Below, piece after piece: positions 1 through 7,246 of a stretch of 38,506 nucleotides of DNA. A program made the translations under genes and the position numbers. The stretch lies in NCBI GenBank assembly GCA_022824615.1, contig JAJDZM010000117.1, positions 1 to 38,506 of the forward strand, given 5' to 3'. This DNA comes from Candidatus Binatia bacterium. Lineage in GTDB: Bacteria; Desulfobacterota; Binatia; Bin18. A model generated the notes under the pieces. It saw only the letters and a program-made list of their open reading frames with translations. It was not told the DNA's origin and made no database searches. Every line of letters begins with the position of its first letter. The first letter of the stretch is position 1.

Positions 1-2
1 TA

Positions 3-170
3 CCGGGGGAGATCAGTCCCGAAGATGAAACAACATGGCGCTATGTCATGCGTGACCCAGATGATGTGCTGATTGTCTGCGCGGGAGCCCAAGGCGGGAG
101 CTGGTCGGCGTGCTTACCGGGCTGGGGAAATAAGTGGACGCGCAGCGTGACCGAGTTGGTGCGGATGTAA
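3..170 (+). CDS. C-terminal end of an unknown protein (partial, 5' end outside window)
   Basis: An open frame enters the window at base 3 and runs 55 codons to TAA at 168-170. The translation has a plausible protein composition, with a DPDDVLIVCAGAQGGSW core and a Trp/Gly-rich tail ending SVTELVRM. I do not recognise the family. The stop lies 25 bases before the start of the UGSC selenoprotein, on the same strand, so the two are probably co-transcribed. Only the C-terminus is visible, so no function is assigned. The other two forward frames are closed early by stops, which supports this frame. Confidence 0.55.
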   Translation, partial: PGEISPEDETTWRYVMRDPDDVLIVCAGAQGGSWSACLPGWGNKWTRSVTELVRM

Positions 171-195
171 CTGAGACAAGAAAGGAGGACGACGA

Positions 196-738
196 ATGCG
201 CCGTACGGTTTTTGATCCGACTCTCCCTTTGGAAACGCAGGCCTTTGCGTATGCGCCGCGGCCCGGCGCGTTCCAGGGGCTGCGAGTCGGCGTGGTGGAA
301 AACACCAAGTTCAATTCCAAGGAATTGTTGTGCAAGGTGGCCGAGCGGCTGGAGCAGCAGCACGGCATGCATCTGGTGTCCGTGAATCGCAAGCAGTCGT
401 CCGGCCATGCCGTCAACCAGGAGGCGATTGCGCTGTTTCAGCAACAGGCCGATATTGTGCTGGCCGGTGTGGGTGACTGAGGGTCGTGCAGTTCGAGCAG
501 TGTGCTCGACGGACTGAAATTGGAGCGCGCCGGTATCCCGACCGCATCCATCGTGACCACGCCCTTTATTGCCACCGGTCGCGCCATGGTCGCCAGTTGG
601 GGGGTGCAGGACTATCAGTTTCTGGTGACTGCCCACCCCATAGCCAATCTGACAGAAGACGAGTTGGACACTCGGGCGGACGAACTGGCCGGACAGGTGC
701 TGGACTTCTTTCAAAACGCTGCGCCGACTTCGGATTGA
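196..738 (+). CDS. UGSC-family selenoprotein, selenocysteine encoded by in-frame TGA at 478-480
   Basis: One reading frame of 181 codons is split only by TGA at 478-480. Up to the TGA it encodes a 94-residue N-terminal part starting MRRTVFDPTLPLE and ending LAGVGD. After it the same frame continues with Gly-Ser-Cys, giving the U-G-S-C motif that names this family, then 82 more residues to a second TGA at 736-738. Known family members carry Sec or Cys at this position in a redox-like U/C-x-x-C arrangement; substrate and partners are not established. AGGAGG at 183-188 sits 7 bases before the ATG. A stem-loop starts 8 bases after the TGA. Automated callers would report two short genes (196-480, and 502-738 from a GTG). 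It precedes two amidohydrolases and a flavin oxidoreductase on the same strand. A sequencing error or ordinary stop is unlikely given the exact motif and frame. Confidence 0.88.
489..516 (+). promoter_or_regulatory. Candidate bacterial SECIS element
   Basis: Immediately after the Sec TGA, CAGT (489-492) pairs with ACTG (513-516) and TCGAGCA (493-499) pairs with TGCTCGA (503-509). The apical loop is GTG (500-502) and CGG (510-512) forms a bulge on the 3' side. The loop starts 19 bases after the TGA, within the short spacing usual for bacterial SECIS elements, which are read by SelB inside the coding region. The apical G and the asymmetric bulge fit the general form, though the 3-base loop is tight. 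Pairing was done by eye. Confidence 0.6.
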
Positions 739-825
739 CACCCCCGGAGGGGCACTGTAACAATAGCGCCTCATACGAACACGCGAGTTTCCAATACACC
801 CAGGTGTACGCGCGGAGGAGGGAAG

Positions 826-1980
826 GTGTTTCAAACCTCACGGCTACCGTATGCAGGGGCCATTGATGCCGATGGCCATATCAACGAACCCGCCGATCTG
901 TGGGAGCGGTATATTGACCCGGAATATCGTGATCGGGCCATTCGGATTCGGCCCGGCCCGGACGGGCTCGACCATCTGGAACTGAACGGCCGGCGCTCGC
1001 GCTATTTTGACGCGGAAATTCTGGCCCGTGGCACCAGTATGGGCAGCACGTTTGAAGAACGCACTGGCATTAAGCAACAGGGTTACACCAAAAGCGTTCC
1101 CTTTGGAGGGAACGACCCCCAGGAACGTCTGGCCCTGCTCGATCAGGAAAACCTGGCCAAGGCGCTGATCTACCCGACGATCTGTCTGGAATGGGAAACC
1201 GAAGTCACCGACCATGATCTGGCCCAGGCTTACACCCGCGCCTATAACCGCTGGATCGTCGATTTTTGTTCCGACTCCGGCGGTCGGCTGATTCCGATCG
1301 CCCACATCTGTCTCACTTCAGGTGAAGCCGCGGCCCAGGAACTGGAGCGCGCCGTCAAAGCCGGGGCCAAGGGCGCTTTTCTCTCACCCTATACGCTGAC
1401 CGACAAAGCCCACGGGCATACGGACCACGATCCGTTCTGGGCTATGGCCCAGGACCTGGATATTCCGATCGGGATTCATCCGGTCGCCGAGCCACCGAAC
1501 CGGCGGGTCTACCAACGCTTTCGGGAGATGTATAAATGGGGTGAATGGTGGGTGGATATGCTGGGCGGCCAGGGTCCCCAACAGGCTTTTTTGGGGCTGT
1601 TCCAATACGGTCTGTTCGACCGCTTCCCCAAAGCAAAAGTCGTCGTGCTCGAATCCGGGGCCGGCTGGATCGGGCATATGCTCGACCGCATGGACGCGGC
1701 GTATAAGACCGCGCTCGGTAGAAGCGTTCCGCTCAAGGAAGTTCCGAGCTATTACTTCCAGCGCCAGTGTTGGATATCGGCCGACCCGGATGAGCGCGCC
1801 CTGCCGTACCTGATTGAGTATATTGGCGCGGACAAGTTCTTCTGGGCGAGCGATTTCCCCCACGACGACCATACCTGCGACTATATTAAAGACCTGACAA
1901 AGATGGTGGAGCCGCTGTCCGAAGACAGCCGGCGGAAAGTTCTGGGTGAGAATGTAGCCGGCGTGTATGGGCTGTCCTGA
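826..1980 (+). CDS. Amidohydrolase family 2 (PF04909-type) metal-dependent hydrolase
   Basis: This 384-residue protein looks like the ACMSD/amidohydrolase-2 TIM-barrel group, cytosolic enzymes that hydrolyse or decarboxylate small acids. The N-terminal DADGHINEP stretch (residues about 14-22) matches the first metal-binding strand, GIHPV (about 217-221) gives a His on a later strand, and ASDFPHDD near residue 345 carries the C-terminal metal Asp typical of the family. The chosen start is a GTG with GGAGGAGGG just upstream; no better in-frame ATG exists nearby. It lies 87 bases after the selenoprotein and 52 before a flavin oxidoreductase. A second, divergent member of the same family follows at 3178, so the two probably act on related substrates in one pathway. 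The substrate cannot be read from sequence. Confidence 0.88.
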   Translation: MFQTSRLPYAGAIDADGHINEPADLWERYIDPEYRDRAIRIRPGPDGLDHLELNGRRSRYFDAEILARGTSMGSTFEERTGIKQQGYTKSVPFGGNDPQERLALLDQENLAKALIYPTICLEWETEVTDHDLAQAYTRAYNRWIVDFCSDSGGRLIPIAHICLTSGEAAAQELERAVKAGAKGAFLSPYTLTDKAHGHTDHDPFWAMAQDLDIPIGIHPVAEPPNRRVYQRFREMYKWGEWWVDMLGGQGPQQAFLGLFQYGLFDRFPKAKVVVLESGAGWIGHMLDRMDAAYKTALGRSVPLKEVPSYYFQRQCWISADPDERALPYLIEYIGADKFFWASDFPHDDHTCDYIKDLTKMVEPLSEDSRRKVLGENVAGVYGLS

Positions 1981-2032
1981 GCCGACGCGCGTATCTGTGT
2001 AAAGCAACGAATAACCAAAAAAGGAGTAGGTT

Positions 2033-3151
2033 ATGCAATTCGGTCTGCTGTACGAAATGGAAACGCCCCGCCCGTGGAACAAGCTGAGTGAGTACAATGT
2101 CTACCACGAAGCCCTGGCCCAGATAGAACGGGCCGACCAGATTGGCTTTGACTATGTGTGGGAGGTTGAGCACCATTTTCTGGAGGAATACTCCCACAGC
2201 CCGGCCCCCGAAGTGTTCTACGGTGCGGTCTCGCAGCGCACCAAGAACATCCGCATCGCCCACGGCGTGCGTCTCCTGCCGCACCGCTTCAACCATCCCA
2301 TCAAGGTGGCGGAACAGGCCGCCGTGCTCGACATTCTGAGCAATGGGCGGATGGACCTGGGCACGGGCCGGTCAACCACCGCCCAGGAGTTGGACGGCTT
2401 TGGGGTGGATTACGACCGGACACGTGAGGAGGTGCGTGAGGCCCTTGACGTGATCGTGAAGGCCTGGACTGAAGAAGTCCTGGAATACAACGGCAAAACG
2501 ATTCAGGTCCCGCCCAGGCGGGTCGTACCCAAACCTATTCAAGAGCCGCACCCGCCGATGTGGATGGCCTGCGTGGCACCGGACAGCTATGAAATGGCCG
2601 CCGACCGCGGCCTGGGCGTGCTCAGCTTCAATCTGAACTGGGAACAGGTCCAGAAGACCATGGACACCTATCGTGAGAAGTGCAAAGACCGCAGCGACGT
2701 GGTGTCGCAGGTGATTAACGAGCGGTTTGCCGGGGTAGCCATCTGCCATGTGGCCGAGAGCAAAGAGGAAGAGGAGATCGGCATCGCCGGGGCGCGCTGG
2801 TTTCTGCACAACGTGGCCAAGTTATTCGAGCCCCTGATGGTCAAGAACAATCTGTACTCGTACGAATATCTGCGTAGCCTGTTCGACCTGGAAGCGGACG
2901 CTAACGATCTGAGCGACGCGCAGATCAAAGAGCACCCCATGGTCACGGTCGGTAACCCGGATGAGGTCAACCGCAAGCTCGAAACCTTTGATCAGGCCGG
3001 GCTGGACCAGGTGATTTTCTTTAAGCAGGCCGGTCGGATTCCGCATAAGAACATCATGCGCTCGATTGATCGGATCGGGCAGTATGTGATTCCGTATTTC
3101 AATCCGCACAAAGCAACGCCGACCGAGGAAACGCTGTTCTCGGCAAAATAA
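2033..3151 (+). CDS. Luciferase-like (LLM class) flavin-dependent oxidoreductase
   Basis: The 372-residue product has the bacterial-luciferase fold signature (PF00296-type). It starts MQFGLLYEMETPRPW, has EVEHHF near residue 44, a long RLLPHRFNHPIKVAEQAAVLD segment and a DLGTGRST loop. Such enzymes are usually FMN- or F420-dependent monooxygenases or dehydrogenases in the cytosol. AAGGAG lies 7 bases before the ATG. The gene sits between two amidohydrolases in a tight same-strand cluster (gaps 52 and 26 bases), which suggests an oxygenation step feeding a hydrolytic step, although the order and substrate are inference. A second LLM-class enzyme is at 33358-34380 on the other strand and is clearly a different subfamily. 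Confidence 0.88.
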   Translation: MQFGLLYEMETPRPWNKLSEYNVYHEALAQIERADQIGFDYVWEVEHHFLEEYSHSPAPEVFYGAVSQRTKNIRIAHGVRLLPHRFNHPIKVAEQAAVLDILSNGRMDLGTGRSTTAQELDGFGVDYDRTREEVREALDVIVKAWTEEVLEYNGKTIQVPPRRVVPKPIQEPHPPMWMACVAPDSYEMAADRGLGVLSFNLNWEQVQKTMDTYREKCKDRSDVVSQVINERFAGVAICHVAESKEEEEIGIAGARWFLHNVAKLFEPLMVKNNLYSYEYLRSLFDLEADANDLSDAQIKEHPMVTVGNPDEVNRKLETFDQAGLDQVIFFKQAGRIPHKNIMRSIDRIGQYVIPYFNPHKATPTEETLFSAK

Positions 3152-3177
3152 GGCCGCTACACAAGGAGAAGCTATAC

Positions 3178-4281
3178 ATGCTCAAACCCATTATCTCTTC
3201 TGATTCGCATATCACCGAACCACCGGGCACCTATGTGGATCGTATTGACAAGAAATATAAAGATACCGCGCCGCACATGATCCACGACGAGAAGAAGGGT
3301 GATCTATTCGTTATCAGTGGCATGAAGCAGCCGGTCCCCATGGGTCTGGTTGCCGCTGCCGGCCAGAAGGCCGAGGACCTCGCTATGTTCGGGGCCAAGT
3401 TTGAGGACCTGCACCGTGGCGGCTGGGACCCGGAAGCGCGTCTGGCCGACCAGGACCGGGACGGCGTTGCCGCTGAGGTTATCTATCCCACCGTCGGCAT
3501 GCTGCTGTGTAATCACTCCGACTTTGACTATAAGAAAGCCTGCTTTGACGCCTATAACGAATGGATTGCGGAATACTGCTCCGCCCATCCGGCTCGTCTG
3601 ATCGGCCTGGGCCAGACCGCCATGCGCTCGGTTGATGAAGGCATAGACGACCTGCGCAAGATCAAAGAGTTGGGTCTGCGCGGGGTGATGATGCCCGGCA
3701 ACCCCCAGGTGTCCGATTACGACGACCCGCTCTACGATGTGTTCTGGCAGGCGGCTATCGATATGCAGATGCCGCTGAGTTTTCACATCCTCACCAGCCG
3801 GAGCGATGTGGTCGGCTCCTCTCCACGCGGACCCAAGCTGAACGGCTTCCTGTCCATTATTCGGGGCAACCAGGACCTGATGGGGACGTTTATTCTGGGT
3901 GGCGTGTTTGAACGCAATCCCAAACTGAAAATCGTGTGTGTCGAAGCCGACGCCGGCTGGGTGCCGCACTATATGTACCGCATGGATCATGCCTACGACC
4001 GACACCGCTACTGGCTGAAACCCGGCCAGGAACTGTCAAAGATGCCGAGCGAGTATTTCAGCGAGCATATCTACACCACCTTTCAGGACGACTGGGTGGC
4101 GTTCCGCATGAAGGATATGTGCAACCCGCGCCGCCTGATGTGGGCCAACGATTTCCCGCACAGCGACTCGACCTGGCCGTGGTCGCAGGAACTCCTGAAG
4201 GAGCACACGGCACATCTCACGGAAGAAGAGAAGAACTGGATTCTTCACGACAACGTAGCCGAGCTGTACAACCTGGACTAA
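3178..4281 (+). CDS. Amidohydrolase family 2 metal-dependent hydrolase (second copy)
   Basis: A 367-residue member of the same family as the product of 826-1980. It opens with the SSDSHITEPPGTY metal-binding strand, has SFHIL near residue 200 where the barrel His is expected, and ends with WANDFPHSDSTWP near residue 322, the usual C-terminal Asp site. The two proteins differ along most of their length, so this is not a recent tandem duplication. AAGGAG 9 bases upstream supports the ATG at 3178. It is the last gene of the operon and is followed 24 bases later by a strong intrinsic terminator. Its substrate is unknown; decarboxylase rather than hydrolase chemistry is possible in this superfamily. 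Confidence 0.88.
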   Translation: MLKPIISSDSHITEPPGTYVDRIDKKYKDTAPHMIHDEKKGDLFVISGMKQPVPMGLVAAAGQKAEDLAMFGAKFEDLHRGGWDPEARLADQDRDGVAAEVIYPTVGMLLCNHSDFDYKKACFDAYNEWIAEYCSAHPARLIGLGQTAMRSVDEGIDDLRKIKELGLRGVMMPGNPQVSDYDDPLYDVFWQAAIDMQMPLSFHILTSRSDVVGSSPRGPKLNGFLSIIRGNQDLMGTFILGGVFERNPKLKIVCVEADAGWVPHYMYRMDHAYDRHRYWLKPGQELSKMPSEYFSEHIYTTFQDDWVAFRMKDMCNPRRLMWANDFPHSDSTWPWSQELLKEHTAHLTEEEKNWILHDNVAELYNLD

Positions 4282-4304
4282 AAGACTGGCGAGCGTACCA
4301 ACCG

Positions 4305-4331
4305 GGGCGTCCAAAACGGACGCCCTTTTTT
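4305..4331 (+). terminator. Rho-independent terminator closing the selenoprotein/amidohydrolase operon
   Basis: GGGCGTCC (4305-4312) is the exact reverse complement of GGACGCCC (4318-4325), with a 5-base loop, followed at once by six T residues (4326-4331). It lies just after the stop of the second amidohydrolase. Confidence 0.9.
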
Positions 4332-4416
4332 ATGTCGTCTTCCAGGCTTGGAGCATGGAGGGGAAGCCGCTCCTAGCGCGTTTCACGATAAGTTGTAGCC
4401 GTGCCAGTACGCTTGC

Positions 4417-4490
4417 GTCATGCCGGACTTGATCCGGCATCCAGAGGTCGGGAGACTGGGGACCTGGATGCCCGCTTGCGCAGGAATGAC
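4417..4490. repeat. REP/BIME-like bipartite palindromic element, left flank of defence island
   Basis: A 74-base element begins GTCAT and ends ATGAC. It contains the dyad TGCCGGA...TCCGGCA, then CATCCAGAGGTC mirrored by GACCTGGATG, then a second GC hairpin (CCCGC...GCAGG). A related 52-base copy in the opposite orientation lies at 17447-17498. Elements of this style are dispersed intergenic repeats in many proteobacterial genomes; there is no coding content. Confidence 0.7.
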
Positions 4491-4518
4491 GGGCGACTAC
4501 ACAGCATCGTTATTTGCT

Positions 4519-4782
4519 CTAGGCGTCAACCTTCTCGGCCAGCCAGACTTTGATGAGCGACTGGTACGGAACATCTCGCTTGTTAGCCGCGATCTTGATC
4601 CGCTCCAGCAGATCGATGGGTAACCTGAGGGAAATCGCTTTGGTGGATGGTTTGAGGTTGGGGAACCGGACGCGTTCGGCCTTACTCCAGTCCACATAAT
4701 CGGTCGAATCGTGACTTTCCCAAAAGGCTTGCTCTTCCGCCTCGTTCTTGAAGGTCGGAATGGATTTACGTTTCCTGCTCAT
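4519..4782 (-). CDS. brnA: BrnA-type antitoxin (CopG/ribbon-helix-helix related)
   Basis: An 87-residue protein with the arrangement of BrnA antitoxins. An acidic N-terminal half contains EAEEQAFWESHDSTDY, which in this family wraps the toxin. The C-terminal half (KAISLRLPIDLLERIKIAA...VPYQSLIKVWL) is a ribbon-helix-helix DNA-binding domain. It follows the BrnT gene with a 17-base overlap on the minus strand, the usual toxin-first order. In characterised systems BrnA neutralises BrnT and represses the shared promoter; here that is inferred from family. It marks the left edge of the island, directly inside the palindromic repeat. Confidence 0.85.
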   Translation of the reverse strand: MSRKRKSIPTFKNEAEEQAFWESHDSTDYVDWSKAERVRFPNLKPSTKAISLRLPIDLLERIKIAANKRDVPYQSLIKVWLAEKVDA

Positions 4783-5068
4783 AACGGACTCGCTCCTTGC
4801 GGCTCATATCTCGGGCGGAGATGATGCGAATCAGGGAGTTCTCTTCTCGCAACGTCCAGGTTACATGCAGCCGTCGTCCTGCCTTGGTGACGCCGAGGGC
4901 ATGGAACCGTAGCTCGGACCGACTATGACCGGGATCGCTGACAATTAGAAGCGGTGTGTTGAAGAATACTTCCTCTGCTTCGGACTGACTGACGGCATGT
5001 TTCTCAGCACTCTTCCGGGCGTTCCCCCGGTCCCACTGAAAGCCGACGATCCGGTCAAGGTCAATCAT
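4766..5068 (-). CDS. brnT: BrnT-type ribonuclease toxin
   Basis: This is a 100-residue BrnT-family toxin, a small RelE-fold ribonuclease that blocks translation when free of BrnA. Family features visible are GFQWDRGNARKSAEKHAV near the N-terminus, then SEAEEVFFNTPLLI, an internal RxxxLGVT-like stretch and the near-invariant RIISARDMSRKERVRYE C-terminus. I start it at the ATG giving MIDLDRIVGFQWD. A longer frame to 5161 adds 31 residues with no family resemblance and runs through AT-rich sequence that looks like promoter. Its 3' end overlaps brnA by 17 bases, so translation of the pair is probably coupled. Confidence 0.85.
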   Translation of the reverse strand: MIDLDRIVGFQWDRGNARKSAEKHAVSQSEAEEVFFNTPLLIVSDPGHSRSELRFHALGVTKAGRRLHVTWTLREENSLIRIISARDMSRKERVRYEQET

Positions 5069-5187
5069 CTTTGTATATGCCCATAATATACTGAATGAAT
5101 CAAGAGATTCTATAATGACCGGCATTGAAAAGATGTGATACGGTCCAAGCTCGATACGCATTGGTGGCTAAATAGAGAGGCGTAAGA

Positions 5188-5775
5188 ATGGAGAGCACAA
5201 AGGACACGGGGACCAGACAAGGGTCTGAGAGCATCATCGACCTCAGACAGGAGTTGATTAACCTGTATGCCAGCGAACAAATGCTGGCGTTCTTTGAGTT
5301 TACGCTTGAGCGCCCCGGAAACGAGGCGCTCTCCGGGCTGTGCCGCATTGCCCAGCCAAAGTCCGACCGCTCGACGTTACGTTATCTCTCGCTTATTTTC
5401 CTCGTTGACACCCCTGACTCCACAGCCCGACTCGTCGTCCAGAAAGCTCTGGCCCGGCTTGAGGGCAGCGCCCTGAAAACTGCCGTGCCCGGTATGACAG
5501 ACGGCGCTATCATCTCAAGTCTGAATTCCAGCACCGAGAACTATATCGCCCAGACGGACCTGCTGCTGGAAAGCGAGGTGAACAAGGCGTTCATCACGAC
5601 CCAACTCATTCCCGCCATCGCCCGTATCGCCCAACTCCACCTGACCCATGTTGAGTGGTGGGAGGAGAGCCGCAGCCTGGCTGCCCCACCAGCCGACCCG
5701 CCATCCCCGCCGTCTTCCCTACTAGCCACGGTTCGGGATTGGCTGAGGCGTTCCCTCTCCTCTGGCTCTTCCTGA
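5188..5775 (+). CDS. Hypothetical protein, 195 residues
   Basis: I do not recognise this family. The N-terminal 160 residues look soluble and mostly helical, with a patch LTLERPGNEALSGLCRIA-like in character followed by RYLSLIFLVDTPDSTARLVVQKALARLEG. The C-terminus is a Pro/Ser-rich linker (APPADPPSPPSSL) ending in a short basic amphipathic stretch. There is no signal peptide and no clear catalytic motif. GAGAGG lies a few bases upstream of the ATG. It starts divergently from brnT, 119 bases apart, and precedes the XRE-ImmA gene by 222 bases, so it may be an independent cargo gene of the island. Composition and strand continuity support a real gene. Confidence 0.6.
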   Translation: MESTKDTGTRQGSESIIDLRQELINLYASEQMLAFFEFTLERPGNEALSGLCRIAQPKSDRSTLRYLSLIFLVDTPDSTARLVVQKALARLEGSALKTAVPGMTDGAIISSLNSSTENYIAQTDLLLESEVNKAFITTQLIPAIARIAQLHLTHVEWWEESRSLAAPPADPPSPPSSLLATVRDWLRRSLSSGSS

Positions 5776-5927
5776 AATCAGAATGTTTTCTCGAATAATA
5801 CCCTAGGTCTGCATTGTCTTTGACGTGCATCTGCCTAACCTCCTGCTTGATTTGGGATGTGCTAAAATAGAAATATATATGTAAGATATTGATAATAAAT
5901 GTTAGATTATATAAACATTAGTTGAGC

Positions 5928-5947
5928 ATCATGCGATGGCGCATGAT
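5928..5947. promoter_or_regulatory. Perfect 8-bp inverted repeat upstream of XRE-ImmA gene (candidate operator)
   Basis: ATCATGCG (5928-5935) and CGCATGAT (5940-5947) are exact reverse complements around a 4-base centre, 50 bases before the start of the XRE/ImmA gene. No T-run follows, so it is not an intrinsic terminator. The surrounding 5855-5920 is strongly AT-rich and includes TGCTAAAAT (5860-5868, extended -10-like) and TTGATA...TATAAA (5889-5915). The simplest reading is an operator for the XRE protein encoded next to it. Confidence 0.45.
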
Positions 5948-5997
5948 ACGATTCCCGTGGCAAACAGGAGGTTTTTTCAACAATCTGGAGGTGCTAC

Positions 5998-7236
5998 ATG
6001 GCTATTACTCCTAGAGAAATTGGGCAACGATTGCGATTCGCGCGTGAAAGCCAGCGAATCACCCAAGAGGCCGCTAGTGCGATGATCGGACTTCAACGGT
6101 CCGCGATCAGCCTTATGGAATCAGGCCAGCGGCAGGTCTCCACGCTTGAGTTGACCCGTCTGGCCGACCTATACGGACGGCCAGTCGCTTGGTTCGTCAA
6201 CACGGATATCTTAGTTGCGCAGGAAGACCCGGTCGTTGCGCTCTTCCGTGCGGAACCAGGACTGCAAGGTGAGGTCGTTCAGACGCAAGCATCGCGTTGT
6301 TTGCGTCTGCTCAGAGAGGGGGCGTCGTTGCGACAACTGATTGGCCGAGAGATCACTGTCTCCCTGCCGCGTTACGAATTGCCTCCACCTCGGTCGGTAG
6401 GACAGGCCATCGCTCAAGGGCAGTTTGTGGCCGAGCAGGAACGTCGGCGCCTCAATTTTGGTAAAGCTCCTGTAAGTAAAGTACCTGAGACGTTGGCTCA
6501 CCAGAACATATGGACAGCCGCTTTGGACCTGCCGGGTGAGGTTTCTGGCCTATTTCTGAGCAGTCCTGACTTTGGCATGGCAATTGTGGCTAACCTTGCC
6601 CAATCGTCGGTTCGGCGGCGATTCTCTTACGCACACGAATACGGTCACGCGCTTATGGACCGTGATAAGTCAGCCACCGTTACAAGTGCCCACAACGCCA
6701 AAACGAGGACCGAACAGCGAGCTAATGCCTTTGCAGCCGCCTTCCTCATGCCTGAAGAAGGGGTGCGGGATTTTCTGTACGGCTTAGGTAAAGGACGGGG
6801 GTCGCGTCGAGAGGAAGCGGCCATGGATGCTGTCACTGAGGAAGGTATCCGGGGGGCGTTGCGAAGCCCTTCGCGTTCACAGAACGTCACCTATGCAGAC
6901 ATAGCGCTTTTGGCTCGGCACTTTGGTGTAAGCTATGCGGCGGCTGTTTGGCGGCTACGCGGCCTGAACTTTGCTAGCGCCGATCAGACCCAAGTACTTC
7001 TCGGTCAAACCAGAGAGGCCCATCGCTATCTACGTGCTGTAAGAGCATTTTCCGCTATAGATGAGTCCGAGAGCGAAGCGCCTGCCGAGGTGCATCAAGA
7101 CCATGAGTTAGATTGGCAGGTTCTATCGCTGGCTCTGGAGGCGTGGTGGCGCGAGGAGATTTCGCAGGCTCGATTGCTCGAAGTAGGGAGATTGTTGGAC
7201 ATTGAGGATGAGACGATTCTCGACTTAGCCGATTGA
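5998..7236 (+). CDS. XRE-family HTH regulator fused to ImmA/IrrE metallopeptidase
   Basis: A 412-residue two-domain protein. Residues about 8-65 form an XRE helix-turn-helix (IGQRLRFARESQRITQEAAS... SAISLMESGQRQVS). The middle carries the zinc peptidase motif H-E-Y-G-H at about 213-217, with the downstream E-x-x-A-N-x-F-A helix (Glu about 239) supplying the third ligand. This matches ImmA/IrrE peptidases that cleave repressors. The C-terminal 150 residues hold a DIALLARHFGVSYAAAVWRLRGL segment typical of the family. CTGGAGGTG lies just ahead of the ATG. A PIN-domain gene follows after 10 bases; XRE-ImmA plus PIN pairs recur in toxin-antitoxin-like loci. Autoregulation through the dyad at 5928-5947 is likely but inferred. 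Confidence 0.88.
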   Translation: MAITPREIGQRLRFARESQRITQEAASAMIGLQRSAISLMESGQRQVSTLELTRLADLYGRPVAWFVNTDILVAQEDPVVALFRAEPGLQGEVVQTQASRCLRLLREGASLRQLIGREITVSLPRYELPPPRSVGQAIAQGQFVAEQERRRLNFGKAPVSKVPETLAHQNIWTAALDLPGEVSGLFLSSPDFGMAIVANLAQSSVRRRFSYAHEYGHALMDRDKSATVTSAHNAKTRTEQRANAFAAAFLMPEEGVRDFLYGLGKGRGSRREEAAMDAVTEEGIRGALRSPSRSQNVTYADIALLARHFGVSYAAAVWRLRGLNFASADQTQVLLGQTREAHRYLRAVRAFSAIDESESEAPAEVHQDHELDWQVLSLALEAWWREEISQARLLEVGRLLDIEDETILDLAD

Positions 7237-7246
7237 GTCTCTTTGA

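Noticed and set aside
502-738. Separate gene starting at GTG 502
   Set aside because: It is the C-terminal half of the selenoprotein in the same frame as 196-480, joined through the Sec TGA; the GTG is inside the SECIS-like hairpin.
46-834. 262-residue open frame on the minus strand across the UGSC gene
   Set aside because: It is the antisense of a clear selenoprotein gene, its residues are low-complexity Arg/His/Ser rich, and it has no ribosome binding site or family features.
4420-4623. 67-residue plus-strand frame
   Set aside because: It begins inside the palindromic repeat and then runs antisense to brnA.
5069-5161. N-terminal extension of BrnT
   Set aside because: It is AT-rich, unlike the family, and likely contains the brnTA promoter.
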